Origin: an uncultured Blautia sp.
GTDB taxonomy: Bacteria; Bacillota; Clostridia; Lachnospirales; Lachnospiraceae
Length of the DNA stretch: 52,275 bases
Assembly (NCBI GenBank): GCA_900556555.1
Contig: USPF01000004.1
Location: 1-52,275 of the forward strand
Direction: 5' to 3'
Shown here: positions 18,144 through 27,024 of the stretch, piece by piece
Numbering within the stretch: the stretch's first letter is position 1
How the letters are laid out: each line of letters begins with the position of its first letter
Notes under the pieces: model-generated
Database searches by the model: none
Told to the model about the DNA's origin: nothing
Seen by the model: the letters and a program-made list of their open reading frames with translations, nothing else
Program-made: the position numbers and the translations under genes

Positions 18144-18401
18144 ATGGAATATTATGGAAGGAATCAGATGATGTCACGTTCCTGCCGCATACAGCCCCGT
18201 GAAACCAAATGTGGCTGCTGTGACAAAATCGAAGACATGGATATCTATAAACATGCTGACCATTTGCCGCTGACTATGGCCTATGTGCCCATGCAGCATT
18301 TCTCCAACACCTTCACCCTTTGCAAAGGACTGCAGATGGGCACAATCTTCCCAGAGCTTTGCAAACCATTCTGCGGAAAGAGAGGTGGATGCAGATGCTG
18401 A
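18144..18401 (+). CDS. cotJA: Spore coat-associated protein CotJA
   Basis: 85 residues, rich in Cys, with the CotJA core LPLTMAYVPMQHFSNTF followed by GTIFPELCKPF. CotJA works with CotJB and CotJC in the inner spore coat. The ATG at 18144 has AGAAAGGT about 8 nt upstream; an earlier ATG at 18126 is possible. The Cys-rich extensions (CGCCDK, CGKRGGCRC) go beyond the Bacillus protein. The end overlaps cotJB by 7 nt. Confidence 0.88.
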   Translation: MEYYGRNQMMSRSCRIQPRETKCGCCDKIEDMDIYKHADHLPLTMAYVPMQHFSNTFTLCKGLQMGTIFPELCKPFCGKRGGCRC

Positions 18402-18673
18402 ATCAAAACACTCGTTCCTGTTCCAAGGAGGAACTTCTGAAACGGATCAATGAAATAAGTTTTGCGGTTGTAGAACTTACCCTTTTTCTTGACACCCATC
18501 CGGAAAACGAAGAGGCTCTTTCCTGCTTAAAGGAACACTCAGAAGCCAGAAACCAGGCATTAATGGAATATGCTGCACAGTACGGTCCGCTCACTGTTGA
18601 CACAGCAGTTGAGGACTGCAGCCGCAGATGGGACTGGGTCATGCAGCCATGGCCATGGGAAGGGGGATGTTAA
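18395..18673 (+). CDS. cotJB: Spore coat protein CotJB
   Basis: 92 residues with the CotJB pattern LLKRINEISFAVVELTLFLDTHPENEEAL and a C-terminal WDWVMQPWPWEGGC. The ATG at 18395 is preceded by AGAGGTGG 6 nt upstream. A longer frame reaching back to 18320 lies inside cotJA and is not supported. It is cotranscribed between cotJA and cotJC. Confidence 0.92.
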   Translation: MLNQNTRSCSKEELLKRINEISFAVVELTLFLDTHPENEEALSCLKEHSEARNQALMEYAAQYGPLTVDTAVEDCSRRWDWVMQPWPWEGGC

Positions 18674-18676
18674 GTT

Positions 18677-19309
18677 ATGTGGAATTATGAAAAAAGACTC
18701 CAGTTTCCGGTAAACATTAAGAAGCCCGATGCCCGGGCAGCCCAGGTAATCATCAGCCAATATGGCGGCCCTGACGGCGAACTTAGTGCTTCCATGCGGT
18801 ATCTGTCACAACGCTTTGCCATGACCAACCGGATTGCCATGGGAGCACTTACAGATATCGGTACCGAAGAACTGGCTCATTTAGAAATGATTGGAACCAT
18901 TGTACACCAGCTTACTAGAAATCTCTCTATGGAAGAAATTGAAAAATCTGGCTTTGCCCCTTACTATGTAGACCACGCAGTGGGCATCTGGCCACAGGCT
19001 GCAGGAGGAATTCCATTTAATGCCTGCGAGTTCCAGTCCAAAGGTGACCCTATTACTGATTTATTTGAAAATATGGCTGCAGAACAAAAGGCCCGCTCCA
19101 CTTATGACAATATTCTGCGTCTCATTGATGACCCGGATATTATTGAGCCTATCCGTTTTCTCCGTATGAGGGAAATCGTACACTTCCAGCGTTTCGGTGA
19201 AGTTTTAAGAGCTGTCCAGGAGGATTTAGATTCCAAGAATTTCTATGCATTCAATCCTGGATTTGATATGCCTTGTATGGCAACCTGCAAGGATTGCAGC
19301 AGTAAATAA
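18677..19309 (+). CDS. cotJC: CotJC, manganese catalase-like coat protein
   Basis: 210 residues of the manganese catalase family: a four-helix bundle with likely metal ligands in GELSASMRY, TEELAHLEM and the later EQKARSTY and REIVHFQRF helices. In spores it is a coat component and possible peroxide scavenger. It starts 3 nt after cotJB and ends 8 nt before a strong terminator. Confidence 0.94.
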   Translation: MWNYEKRLQFPVNIKKPDARAAQVIISQYGGPDGELSASMRYLSQRFAMTNRIAMGALTDIGTEELAHLEMIGTIVHQLTRNLSMEEIEKSGFAPYYVDHAVGIWPQAAGGIPFNACEFQSKGDPITDLFENMAAEQKARSTYDNILRLIDDPDIIEPIRFLRMREIVHFQRFGEVLRAVQEDLDSKNFYAFNPGFDMPCMATCKDCSSK

Positions 19310-19316
19310 TCCCGAA

Positions 19317-19381
19317 AAGAAACTGCCCTCAAGGCAATCAGAAACTTTTCTGATTTGCCTTGCAGAGCAATTTCTTTTTTT
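19317..19381 (+). terminator. cotJ operon terminator
   Basis: CAAGGCAATCAGAA pairs with TTCTGATTTGCCTTG (one bulge), extended by GAAACTG.../...AATTTC outside, then a run of eight or more T residues. Confidence 0.85.
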
Positions 19382-19431
19382 TAAAATAACACTGTAAGTT
19401 TTTCCCATATGATGCTAAAATAAATACAGAA

Positions 19432-19455
19432 TGTCTGTATATTTACTGACAGACA
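19432..19455 (+). promoter_or_regulatory. Inverted repeat upstream of the aldo/keto reductase gene
   Basis: TGTCTGT and ACAGACA form perfect 7-bp arms separated by 10 nt, about 30 nt before the start codon. It could be an operator for the reductase-MATE unit. No regulator gene is adjacent. Confidence 0.45.
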
Positions 19456-19486
19456 AAATTTCAAATAGCACTAGGAGGTTCGACTT

Positions 19487-20629
19487 ATGGAATATCGTAA
19501 CTTTGAGAAACTGGGGATTTCCCCTTCACTTCTGGGGTTCGGCTGTATGCGTTTTCCTTTAAACGAAGATGGCTCTATCTGTGAACCAGAAGCAGAAAAA
19601 ATGCTGGACACTGCCATTACTGCAGGGGTAACCTATATCGACACTGCCTATCCTTACCACAATGGAGACAGTGAGCCATTTCTTGGCCGTGTACTGAAGA
19701 AATATAACCGGGAAGACTTTTTTCTGGCTACCAAGCTTCCCATCTGGAATGTAAAAACCCTGGATGATGCAAAACGTTTATTTCAGGAGCAGCTTGACCG
19801 TCTTCAGGTAGATTATGTGGACTTTTATCTGCTTCACTGTCTGGACAAGGAAAAATGGCAGACGGTTCTGGATCTTGGATTAATTCCTTATTTTGAAGAA
19901 ATGAAAGCACAGGGTAAGATTCGCTATTTTGGTTTCTCTTTCCACGATGAATATGAAGTATTTGAAACCATTGCTTCCTATCGCCCATGGGATTTCTGTC
20001 AGATTCAGTATAATTATATAGACACAGAGATTCAGGCCGGTGACAAAGGTTACGCTCTCACTGAAAAACTTGGTATCCCTCTGGTTATCATGGAACCTGT
20101 GAAGGGTGGTTCTCTGGCACAGCTTCCGGAAGATGTTACAACACCGTTTTTAAACGCCCGCCCGGACAGCAGTATTTCCTCTTGGGCTCTTCGCTGGGTA
20201 GCAAGCAAACCAAATGTAAAAGTTGTTTTAAGCGGCATGTCTACCATGGAACAGGTAGAAGATAATTTACATACCTTTGGAAACTTTGAGCCACTCACAG
20301 AGGAAGAATCTGCTATGGTCTCACAGGTAGCGGAAAATATCAAAAAGCGTACCAAAAACGGATGTACCGGATGTTCTTACTGTATGCCATGTCCATTTGG
20401 AGTAGACATCCCTAAAAATTTCCGCATCTGGAATGATTTTTCCATGTATGGAAATAAAGAAAAAACAAGACAAGCCTTTTTCCAGGAGCTGGATGTATCT
20501 GCCCGGGCAGATCAGTGCCAGAAATGCGGAAAATGTGAAACCGTATGTCCTCAGTCCATTTCCATCCGGGAAAACCTTGAGGCAGCGGCAAAGGAATTAA
20601 ATGCATTAAAAGAGGTGCAAAATCCGTGA
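19487..20629 (+). CDS. Aldo/keto reductase with C-terminal ferredoxin-like iron-sulfur domain
   Basis: 380 residues. Residues 1-270 are an aldo/keto reductase barrel with the DTAYPYHNGDSE segment (catalytic Asp and Tyr), a Lys in ATKLP and a His in YLLHC. Residues 285-370 carry two Cys clusters, CTGCSYCMPCP and CQKCGKCETVCP, fit for 4Fe-4S centres. Such fusions reduce carbonyl compounds, with physiological donor and substrate mostly unknown. The gene has an AGGAGG site and is fused by a GTGA overlap to the MATE gene. Confidence 0.93.
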   Translation: MEYRNFEKLGISPSLLGFGCMRFPLNEDGSICEPEAEKMLDTAITAGVTYIDTAYPYHNGDSEPFLGRVLKKYNREDFFLATKLPIWNVKTLDDAKRLFQEQLDRLQVDYVDFYLLHCLDKEKWQTVLDLGLIPYFEEMKAQGKIRYFGFSFHDEYEVFETIASYRPWDFCQIQYNYIDTEIQAGDKGYALTEKLGIPLVIMEPVKGGSLAQLPEDVTTPFLNARPDSSISSWALRWVASKPNVKVVLSGMSTMEQVEDNLHTFGNFEPLTEEESAMVSQVAENIKKRTKNGCTGCSYCMPCPFGVDIPKNFRIWNDFSMYGNKEKTRQAFFQELDVSARADQCQKCGKCETVCPQSISIRENLEAAAKELNALKEVQNP

Positions 20630-21984
20630 GTACTTCATCTTCAGCAACACTGATGACAAAGGGGTCTATTTGGAAAAAAATCATAGCCTTTGCCATTCCT
20701 TTATTTTTAGGAAATCTCTTTCAGCAGTTTTACAATACTGCTGACTCTCTGATCGTAGGAAATTTTCTTGGCAGCAGTGCCCTAGCTGCTGTTAGTTCCT
20801 CTGGGAATTTGATCTTTCTGATGGTTGGATTTTTCAACGGGCTTGCTGTAGGTGCAGGAGTTGTTGTAGCAAGATATTTCGGTGCCAAGAAATTTGATTT
20901 GGTGCAGCGGGCCATCCATACCATCATTACCCTGGGCTTTTTCTGTGGTATTGCCCTCACCTTTGTAGGTGTCATTGCAGCTCCTCAGATTCTGGTTCTG
21001 ATGGGTACTCCTCCTGAAGTGCTGCCAAACTCCGTAACTTATTTCCGCATTTATTTCTGCGGTTCTCTGGCTTTTGTCATGTACAACTTTCTGGTAGGAA
21101 TTCTCCAGGCTGTAGGGGACAGCAGGCATCCACTGATGTACCTGATTATCTCTTCCGTTACCAATATTATCCTGGATCTTATCCTGGTAGCAGGATTCCA
21201 TTTCGGTGTAGGTGCAGCCGCACTGGCAACGGTGATTTCTCAGTGTTTAAGTGCTCTGCTGTGTTTCCTTCATCTTCTGCGTGGGCCAAAAGAATACCGG
21301 ATTTATCTGTCCAAGCTCCGTCTGGATTCTTTGCTGTTAAAGCAGATTATCTCTAATGGTCTCCCGGCAGGGCTTCAGAATTCCATTATTTCTCTGGCCA
21401 ATGTGGTTGTGCAGTCCAACATCAATAAATTCGGCCAGATGGCGGTAGCAGGGTGTGGCTCCTACAGTAAAATTGAAGGCTTTGCCTTTCTCCCTATTAC
21501 CTGCTTTGCACTGGCTCTTACCACCTTTATCAGTCAGAATCTTGGGGCTAAAGAATATGACCGTGCTAAAAAAGGTGCTGTTTTCGGAGTCATCTGTTCT
21601 GTGGTCACAGCTGAACTGGTAGGAGTAGTCATTTACACCTTTGCCCCTTATTTGATTGCAGCTTTCAACAACACACCGGATGTTTTGTCCTATGGTGTTG
21701 CCCAGGCTCATACAGCCTCCCTGTTTTATTTTCTCCTGGCATTTTCACACTGTATGGCAGGAATCCTCAGGGGTGCAGGCAAATCCACAGTACCTATGTT
21801 TGTTATGCTGATATGCTGGTGCATCATCCGTGTCACCTATATCACAGTAACTGTACATTTTATTCCTAATATTCGGGTGATTTTCTGGGCTTACCCTATT
21901 ACCTGGACTTTAAGTTCCATTGTATTCCTGCTTTATTTTCTCAAATCAGACTGGATGCATGGACTGGAAAAACAGGAAAGATAG
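20626..21984 (+). CDS. MATE family efflux transporter
   Basis: 452 residues with about twelve membrane segments in two related halves, starting with IPLFLGNLFQQFYNTADSLIVGNFLG, typical of the MATE (NorM/DinF-type) family. It would export cationic drugs or metabolites using Na+ or H+. It starts with GTG inside the stop codon of the reductase gene, so the two are translated together. The substrate is unknown; coupling suggests export of something the reductase makes or detoxifies. Confidence 0.92.
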   Translation: MSTSSSATLMTKGSIWKKIIAFAIPLFLGNLFQQFYNTADSLIVGNFLGSSALAAVSSSGNLIFLMVGFFNGLAVGAGVVVARYFGAKKFDLVQRAIHTIITLGFFCGIALTFVGVIAAPQILVLMGTPPEVLPNSVTYFRIYFCGSLAFVMYNFLVGILQAVGDSRHPLMYLIISSVTNIILDLILVAGFHFGVGAAALATVISQCLSALLCFLHLLRGPKEYRIYLSKLRLDSLLLKQIISNGLPAGLQNSIISLANVVVQSNINKFGQMAVAGCGSYSKIEGFAFLPITCFALALTTFISQNLGAKEYDRAKKGAVFGVICSVVTAELVGVVIYTFAPYLIAAFNNTPDVLSYGVAQAHTASLFYFLLAFSHCMAGILRGAGKSTVPMFVMLICWCIIRVTYITVTVHFIPNIRVIFWAYPITWTLSSIVFLLYFLKSDWMHGLEKQER

Positions 21985-21993
21985 AATCCATTA

Positions 21994-22046
21994 GAAAAAG
22001 CACTGTGAGTTTTCCGTAATATACGAAATACCACAGTGCTTTTTCC
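21994..22046 (+). terminator. Terminator of the reductase-MATE unit
   Basis: GAAAAAGCACTGTG and CACAGTGCTTTTTC form a perfect 14-bp stem with a 24-nt loop; the 3' arm supplies the T run. Confidence 0.85.
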
Positions 22047-22101
22047 ATATGATATCAATTAACGATTTTTTCAAAACACTCTGATTACAGAAATAATATT
22101 C

Positions 22102-22140
22102 AAAAAAAGACGCTGCCCCCTCTCGGTTTGCAGCATCTTT
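22102..22140 (-). terminator. uraA terminator
   Basis: On the minus strand AAGATGCTGC pairs with GCAGCGTCTT (one G-U pair), followed by seven T residues, just after the uraA stop. Confidence 0.8.
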
Positions 22141-22153
22141 TCTACTCTTTTCT

Positions 22154-23416
22154 TTATTCACTTTCCTTATCATTGGTAAGATTCAGCTTGTCCAGCACAT
22201 AGAAGATCAGACTGAGAATCATTCCCACAATGCAGGCCAGAACCATACCTTTTAATTCAATTTCTCCAAACCGGATGGTGATTCCGGAAAGTCCTGTAAC
22301 AAAAATAACAGAGGTCAGAGCCAGATTCCGGCTGCGTGCATAATCCACCTTGCTGTCCACCAGGATACGGATACCAGATGTTCCGATCATCCCATAAAGC
22401 AGGAAGGAAATACCACCGATAACCGGTCCTGGAATGGTATTGATCAGGGCTGTCAGTTTCCCAATAAAGGAGCAGATAATAGACAGCACCGCAGCACCTC
22501 CGATAACATACACGCTATATACTCTTGTCATGGCCATAACGCCAATATTCTCACCATACGTTGTTGTTGGTACAGAACCAATAAAACCAGAAACCATGGT
22601 GGAAAAGTTATCTGCAAACAAGGAACGATGCAGACCAGGATCTTTGATCAAATCTCTTCCTACAATCTTCCCTGTAACAATCTGATGTCCGATATGCTCA
22701 GAGGCAATGACCAAAATAACCGGAAGAATAATGACAATGGCCTGGGCATTGAATTTCGGTGTAGAGAAGTTTGGCAATGAGAACAGCGGTGCCTGGGCAA
22801 CGGCTGTAAAATCCACGATTCCACAGGCAATAGCTGCGATATAACCGCAGATAATCGCAATCAAGATTGGAATAACGGACAAAAATTTTCGAAATACAAC
22901 GGAACCGAACACTGCCACGCCAAGGGTTACCAGAAAGACCATGACATTTCCCGGAACCAGAACTTCATCTAACATTCCCGCATTACTTGCCGCTGTACTT
23001 GATAATTCCAGGCCGATCAATGCCACTACAGGTCCCATTGCAGCCGGAGGAAGTACAATATCAATCCAATCAGAGCCAAACTTGTAGATGATCAGGGCAA
23101 GGATACAACCACAAAAACCTACGACCACAAAGCCGCCCAGGGCATATTCATAACCAAATTTACTGATAACAATACTTGCCGGAGCAATAAAAGCAAAACT
23201 GGAGCCAAGATATGCCGGAGCTTTCCCTTTTGTAATAAAAATAAACAGCAGGGTTCCCACACCATTCATAAATAAAACGATTGCCGGATTAATCCCAAAC
23301 AAAAAAGGTACCAGCACAGAAGCACCAAACATAGCAAACATATGCTGAATACTGAGAGGAATCAAAAGTTTTGGCGGCACTTTTTCTTCCACCTGGATAA
23401 TTTTACGATTTTCCAA
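22154..23416 (-). CDS. uraA: Uracil permease, NCS2 family
   Basis: 420 residues with about fourteen membrane segments. The start LIPLSIQHMFAMFGASVLVPFLFG and the FVGSVPTTTYGENIGVMAMT-like stretch (here GFIGSVPTTTYGENIG) are the NCS2 uracil-transporter signature, with the substrate-site Glu in ASEHIGHQI. It imports uracil with protons. It stands alone, with its own terminator and no pyr genes nearby. A xanthine-type substrate is less likely from the motif. Confidence 0.92.
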   Translation of the reverse strand: MENRKIIQVEEKVPPKLLIPLSIQHMFAMFGASVLVPFLFGINPAIVLFMNGVGTLLFIFITKGKAPAYLGSSFAFIAPASIVISKFGYEYALGGFVVVGFCGCILALIIYKFGSDWIDIVLPPAAMGPVVALIGLELSSTAASNAGMLDEVLVPGNVMVFLVTLGVAVFGSVVFRKFLSVIPILIAIICGYIAAIACGIVDFTAVAQAPLFSLPNFSTPKFNAQAIVIILPVILVIASEHIGHQIVTGKIVGRDLIKDPGLHRSLFADNFSTMVSGFIGSVPTTTYGENIGVMAMTRVYSVYVIGGAAVLSIICSFIGKLTALINTIPGPVIGGISFLLYGMIGTSGIRILVDSKVDYARSRNLALTSVIFVTGLSGITIRFGEIELKGMVLACIVGMILSLIFYVLDKLNLTNDKESE

Positions 23417-23570
23417 TGTTTTTCTCCTTCTTTTTCTTAATTAAATTGTCTTTTGACCATTCGTCTTATAGTAGCACAAAACTCTAAAAAATGCTACGCT
23501 TTTTTCGTGTTCTTCTTCACAATAGAAAAAGACTACCAGATTAACAGCCTTCTTCTATACCAACTATATT

Positions 23571-24986
23571 TTATTTTGTTTCTAAATCAAATCCGAAGTA
23601 GCGGACAGCATTGTTATAAGAAATGCCTTTTACAATCTTTTCCAGATTCTTCATGTCCTTTGGATATTCTCCGTTTTCTACCCATCCGCCAATCAGTTCA
23701 CACATAATTCTTCTGAAATATTCGTGTCTTGGATAGGAGAGAAAACTTCTGGAATCTGTCAGCATACCGATAAAGTTTCCAAGAAGTCCCAGGTTTGCTA
23801 AAGATGTCATCTGTTTCATCATACCGGTCTTGTTATCGTTGAACCACCATGCGGAACCCTGCTGAATCTTTCCAACTGCATCGCTGTTCTGGAAACATCC
23901 GAGAACAGTTCCGATCAGCTCATCATCAATGGGATTTAAGCTGTAGAGAATGGTCTTTGGCAGATTTTTCGCCTCATTGACAGCATTCAGAAAATCTGCA
24001 AGCTCTGCTCCCGGAGTATAATTGCTGATACAGTCAAATCCTGTATCCGGGCCAATTTTTGCATACATTGCTTTGTTGTTATCTCTTTTACATCCGTAAT
24101 GAAGCTGCATTACCCAGTTCATTTCTTCGTATTTTCCTGCTACAAACAGCATGAATGCTGTTTTGAATTTTGCTGCTTCTTCTTTTGATATTTCTTTCCC
24201 TGCCAGACGCTGTGCAAATACAGCTTCCACTTCCTCTTCTGATGCAGGTGCATACATTACATAATCCAGGCCGTGGTCGGAAATGCAGCAGCCCATGCTG
24301 TCAAAATATTCCATTCTTTTTGCAATGGCTTCTTTTAAGTCTGCAAAAGTCTTAATCTTCACTCCGGAAACCTGAGCCAGTTTTCCAAGATAATCCAGGT
24401 AATCCGGTTTCTCAAGATTCATAGCCTTGTCCGGTCTCCATGCAGGAAGCACCTGTACATCAAAACCTTCATCTTCTTTGATGATTTTATGCCATTTCAA
24501 GTCGTCTACCGGATCATCTGTGGTACAGAGTAATGTAACGTTGGACTGTTTGATCAGATTTCTTGCACTCATAGATGGATCCTGAAGTTTTTTGTTGCAC
24601 AGATTCCATACTTCTTCTGCTGTTTCGCTGTTTAAAACACCGTAATAGCCGAAGTATCTCTGTAACTCCAGGTGGCTCCAGTGAAACAGTGGATTACCAA
24701 TTGCTTTCTCCAATGTTTCTGCCCATTTCTGGAATTTTTCTCTGTCCGGTGCATCTCCTGTGATGTAGTATTCATCTACACCATTAGAACGCATCTGACG
24801 CCATTTGTAATGGTCTCCTCCAAGCCATACCTGAGTAATATTTTCAAACTGTCTGTCCTCTGCGATTTCCTGAGGATTAATATGACAGTGGTAATCAAGA
24901 ACCGGAACCTGAGAAGCAAACTCATGATACAATTCTTGTGCTGTCTCTGTACTTAATAAAAAATCTTTGTCCATAAATGCTTTCAT
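23571..24986 (-). CDS. uxaC: Glucuronate isomerase
   Basis: 471 residues of the uronate isomerase family, with the metal-binding DYHCHINPQEIAED near residue 32 and conserved LFHWSHLELQRYFG and TDSRSFLSYPRHEYFRR. It converts D-glucuronate to D-fructuronate, or D-galacturonate to D-tagaturonate, in the cytosol. The ATG at 24986 is used, with GGAGG 9 nt upstream. It follows a LacI-type regulator gene by 23 nt, probably in one operon. Confidence 0.96.
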   Translation of the reverse strand: MKAFMDKDFLLSTETAQELYHEFASQVPVLDYHCHINPQEIAEDRQFENITQVWLGGDHYKWRQMRSNGVDEYYITGDAPDREKFQKWAETLEKAIGNPLFHWSHLELQRYFGYYGVLNSETAEEVWNLCNKKLQDPSMSARNLIKQSNVTLLCTTDDPVDDLKWHKIIKEDEGFDVQVLPAWRPDKAMNLEKPDYLDYLGKLAQVSGVKIKTFADLKEAIAKRMEYFDSMGCCISDHGLDYVMYAPASEEEVEAVFAQRLAGKEISKEEAAKFKTAFMLFVAGKYEEMNWVMQLHYGCKRDNNKAMYAKIGPDTGFDCISNYTPGAELADFLNAVNEAKNLPKTILYSLNPIDDELIGTVLGCFQNSDAVGKIQQGSAWWFNDNKTGMMKQMTSLANLGLLGNFIGMLTDSRSFLSYPRHEYFRRIMCELIGGWVENGEYPKDMKNLEKIVKGISYNNAVRYFGFDLETK

Positions 24987-25009
24987 AATGAACAACCTCC
25001 TTCATATAT

Positions 25010-26008
25010 TTAAAAATTTGTTGTTTTCCTTTTTACAAGATAGCATGGTACTATCTTTTTCTGCTGAATAACATGACCTGTTAAAAGTTGATGCATACTT
25101 TCTACGATTGTACTACATAAAAGTTCTCCGCGGTTATCAACAGATGACAATTCCGGTTCACAGCAAACTGCCAGTTCAGAATCATTAAATCCTATGATAT
25201 TTACCTCCTGTGGAACAGAACGCCCAAGCTCACTTACATACTTTAATGCTCCCACTGCCAGTCCATCATCTGTAGCCAGCACTGCATCAAAATTCTGCAG
25301 ATTTCTCTTCAAAAGCATGTCTCTTACTTTCAGAATCTTATTCTGTCCGAAAACTTCCAACTCTTCCAATACAGGGATATTATTCTCTTTTAATGCATCC
25401 TCATATCCTCTCCTTTTTTCTGAAGCACTATAGGAATTTGAATCATAGAGGAATAAAATACGCTTTCTTCCAGTAGCAATTAATTCTGATATCATCTCAT
25501 ATACGATCCGATATCCATCCGAAAGCACACAATAAACGCCTGGGCAGGAAAGATATCCGTTCATTAAAAAAACAGGAACTTCACTGGCTGCCTGCTTCAA
25601 ATAAGAGGTGTTATGATCTCCTCCATCTCCAGCATAGTTGGATCCCACCAAAATTAACGCATCAATACGCTTTTGAAGAATCCTTTGTATGGCATTGACT
25701 TTGTCCTCATATTCATACCCACTACAGGCTAAAATGCAATCATATCCATATTTTTTTAAATGCTTTTCCAGATGTGCCACTGCATTTGCCATATAGGCAT
25801 CTGATACATCAGGACAGACGATTCCAACAGTATGCATGGAATTTAATCCCAGTCCTCTTGCAAATACATTAGGCGTATAATTCTGCTCCTCCATAACTGC
25901 TCTTACTTTTTCCTTGGTTTTTTCACTTACCTTTGGACTGTCATTTACCACTCTTGAGACCGTAGCAATCGATACGCCTGCAAGTGCTGCAATATCATAG
26001 ATATTCAT
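25010..26008 (-). CDS. LacI family transcriptional regulator
   Basis: 332 residues: an N-terminal LacI helix-turn-helix (MNIYDIAALAGVSIATVSRVVNDSPKVSEKT) and a periplasmic-binding-type sensor domain. It sits directly upstream of uxaC and probably controls the uronate pathway, like ExuR/UxuR-type regulators in role though not necessarily in ancestry. A palindromic LacI-type operator lies 46 nt upstream of its start, so autoregulation of the lacI-uxaC unit is likely. Confidence 0.92.
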   Translation of the reverse strand: MNIYDIAALAGVSIATVSRVVNDSPKVSEKTKEKVRAVMEEQNYTPNVFARGLGLNSMHTVGIVCPDVSDAYMANAVAHLEKHLKKYGYDCILACSGYEYEDKVNAIQRILQKRIDALILVGSNYAGDGGDHNTSYLKQAASEVPVFLMNGYLSCPGVYCVLSDGYRIVYEMISELIATGRKRILFLYDSNSYSASEKRRGYEDALKENNIPVLEELEVFGQNKILKVRDMLLKRNLQNFDAVLATDDGLAVGALKYVSELGRSVPQEVNIIGFNDSELAVCCEPELSSVDNRGELLCSTIVESMHQLLTGHVIQQKKIVPCYLVKRKTTNF

Positions 26009-26053
26009 AATTTATTCTCACTTCCTTTTTTCCGGACGTATTTCTATCCGAAT

Positions 26054-26083
26054 TGTAAGCACTTACATTCATTTTTTATTATA
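26054..26083 (-). promoter_or_regulatory. LacI-type operator and -10 box of the lacI-uxaC unit
   Basis: TGTAAG and CTTACA form a palindrome with a 2-nt centre (26054-26067). A TATAAT box on the minus strand (26083-26078) lies just upstream of it, so the operator covers the likely start site. No good -35 box is seen. Confidence 0.7.
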
Positions 26084-26183
26084 CACATTTTTTAAAAAAT
26101 TGCCACCTGTTTTCTCAAAAAATATTGACAATTTTTTGTCCTTTTTTATGCATTCTTCTGTTTTTCATTTTTCTTTGAACAAC

Positions 26184-26211
26184 AAAAAACCCTTGAAAAT
26201 TCAAGGGTTTT
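26184..26211 (-). terminator. tRNA-Thr terminator
   Basis: AAAACCCTTGAA and TTCAAGGGTTTT pair around a 4-nt loop on the minus strand, followed by T residues, 5 nt after the tRNA. Confidence 0.85.
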
Positions 26212-26216
26212 CATCG

Positions 26217-26289
26217 AGCTGCCTAGCGGATTTGAACCGCCGACCTCCGCCTTACCAAGGCGACGCTCTACCAACTGAGCCAAGGCAGC
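26217..26289 (-). tRNA. tRNA-Thr (GGU anticodon)
   Basis: 73 nt folding as a standard cloverleaf: acceptor GCTGCCT/AGGCAGC, D arm GCTC/GAGC, anticodon loop TTGGTAA with anticodon GGT, and T loop TTCAAAT. The discriminator base is T and CCA is not encoded. A consensus promoter lies 31 nt upstream and a terminator follows. Confidence 0.97.
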
Positions 26290-26320
26290 ATACTTATTTC
26301 TTTCTGTCTCACAAGTATGT

Positions 26321-26349
26321 ATTCTATCAAATAAGTTTCTCTGTGTCAA
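26321..26349 (-). promoter_or_regulatory. tRNA-Thr promoter
   Basis: Minus-strand TTGACA (26349-26344), 17-nt spacer and TAGAAT (26326-26321), ideally placed before the tRNA. Confidence 0.85.
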
Positions 26350-26421
26350 CACCTTTTTGCTATTTTTTTCAAACAGCCGCCTAACTTAACACAGTTCATC
26401 TCTCTGGCATAACTTCCAGAT

Positions 26422-27024
26422 TTATTCCAGCTTCATTTCGTGAATTTTATTCCGAATTCTTTGAAGTGCATTATCAATGGATTTGGGCTCCCTTTCCATT
26501 TGACAGGCTATCTGTACATAATCTGCCCCATCGAGATAAGCCTCCAGAACCTGATTCTCGAAAGAACTCAGCTTCCCCTGTATCTGCTCCAGCATATGGC
26601 TGGCATTTTCCTGGCTGATGACAATATCCTCCGGATTCTGCTGTATGGTATCCTCTGTATTTTTCAGAGGATTATCCTCTTCACTAAGCGAAATATACGA
26701 ATTCAAAGGCTTATGCTTCTGTCTGCCTGATATTTCAATGGCCTTATACATCTGTCTTTCCACACACAGATTGGCAAAGGTAGAAAAAGAAGCATTTTTT
26801 TCCGGCTGGTATCCCCGGACGGCCCGGAACAATCCGATCATACCCTCCTGAATCAAGTCTTCCTGCTCTCCTCCGATCAAATACATGGCATGGGCTTTTT
26901 TCAGCACCATGCCTTTGTATTTATCAATGAGATAATCTTCTAAGCCCTCTCTCCCCTTATGGAGAAGTTGAATAAGTTCTTCGTCTGATAATTGTTCAAA
27001 TTCATTGTTTTTTAGAATTTCCAT
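26422..27024 (-). CDS. sigH: RNA polymerase sporulation sigma factor SigH
   Basis: 200 residues. Region 2 shows EQEDLIQEGMIGLFRAVRGYQPEKNASFSTFANLCVERQ, the SigH pattern, and region 4 ends with ACQMEREPKSIDNALQRIRNKI. SigH drives early stationary-phase and sporulation genes. The gene follows rlmB with the start codon overlapping its stop by one base. The order cysS-mrnC-rlmB-sigH is the conserved clostridial one, which supports the assignment. Confidence 0.95.
   Translation of the reverse strand: MEILKNNEFEQLSDEELIQLLHKGREGLEDYLIDKYKGMVLKKAHAMYLIGGEQEDLIQEGMIGLFRAVRGYQPEKNASFSTFANLCVERQMYKAIEISGRQKHKPLNSYISLSEEDNPLKNTEDTIQQNPEDIVISQENASHMLEQIQGKLSSFENQVLEAYLDGADYVQIACQMEREPKSIDNALQRIRNKIHEMKLE

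Noticed and set aside
18320..18394. Longer N-terminus for CotJB
   Set aside because: It lies within cotJA in another frame, and the conserved CotJB sequence and ribosome site favour the start at 18395.
26146..26352. A 68-codon minus-strand frame containing AALAQLVERRLGKAEVGGSN
   Set aside because: It is the well-known false translation of a tRNA-Thr gene and its flanks; the tRNA is called instead.
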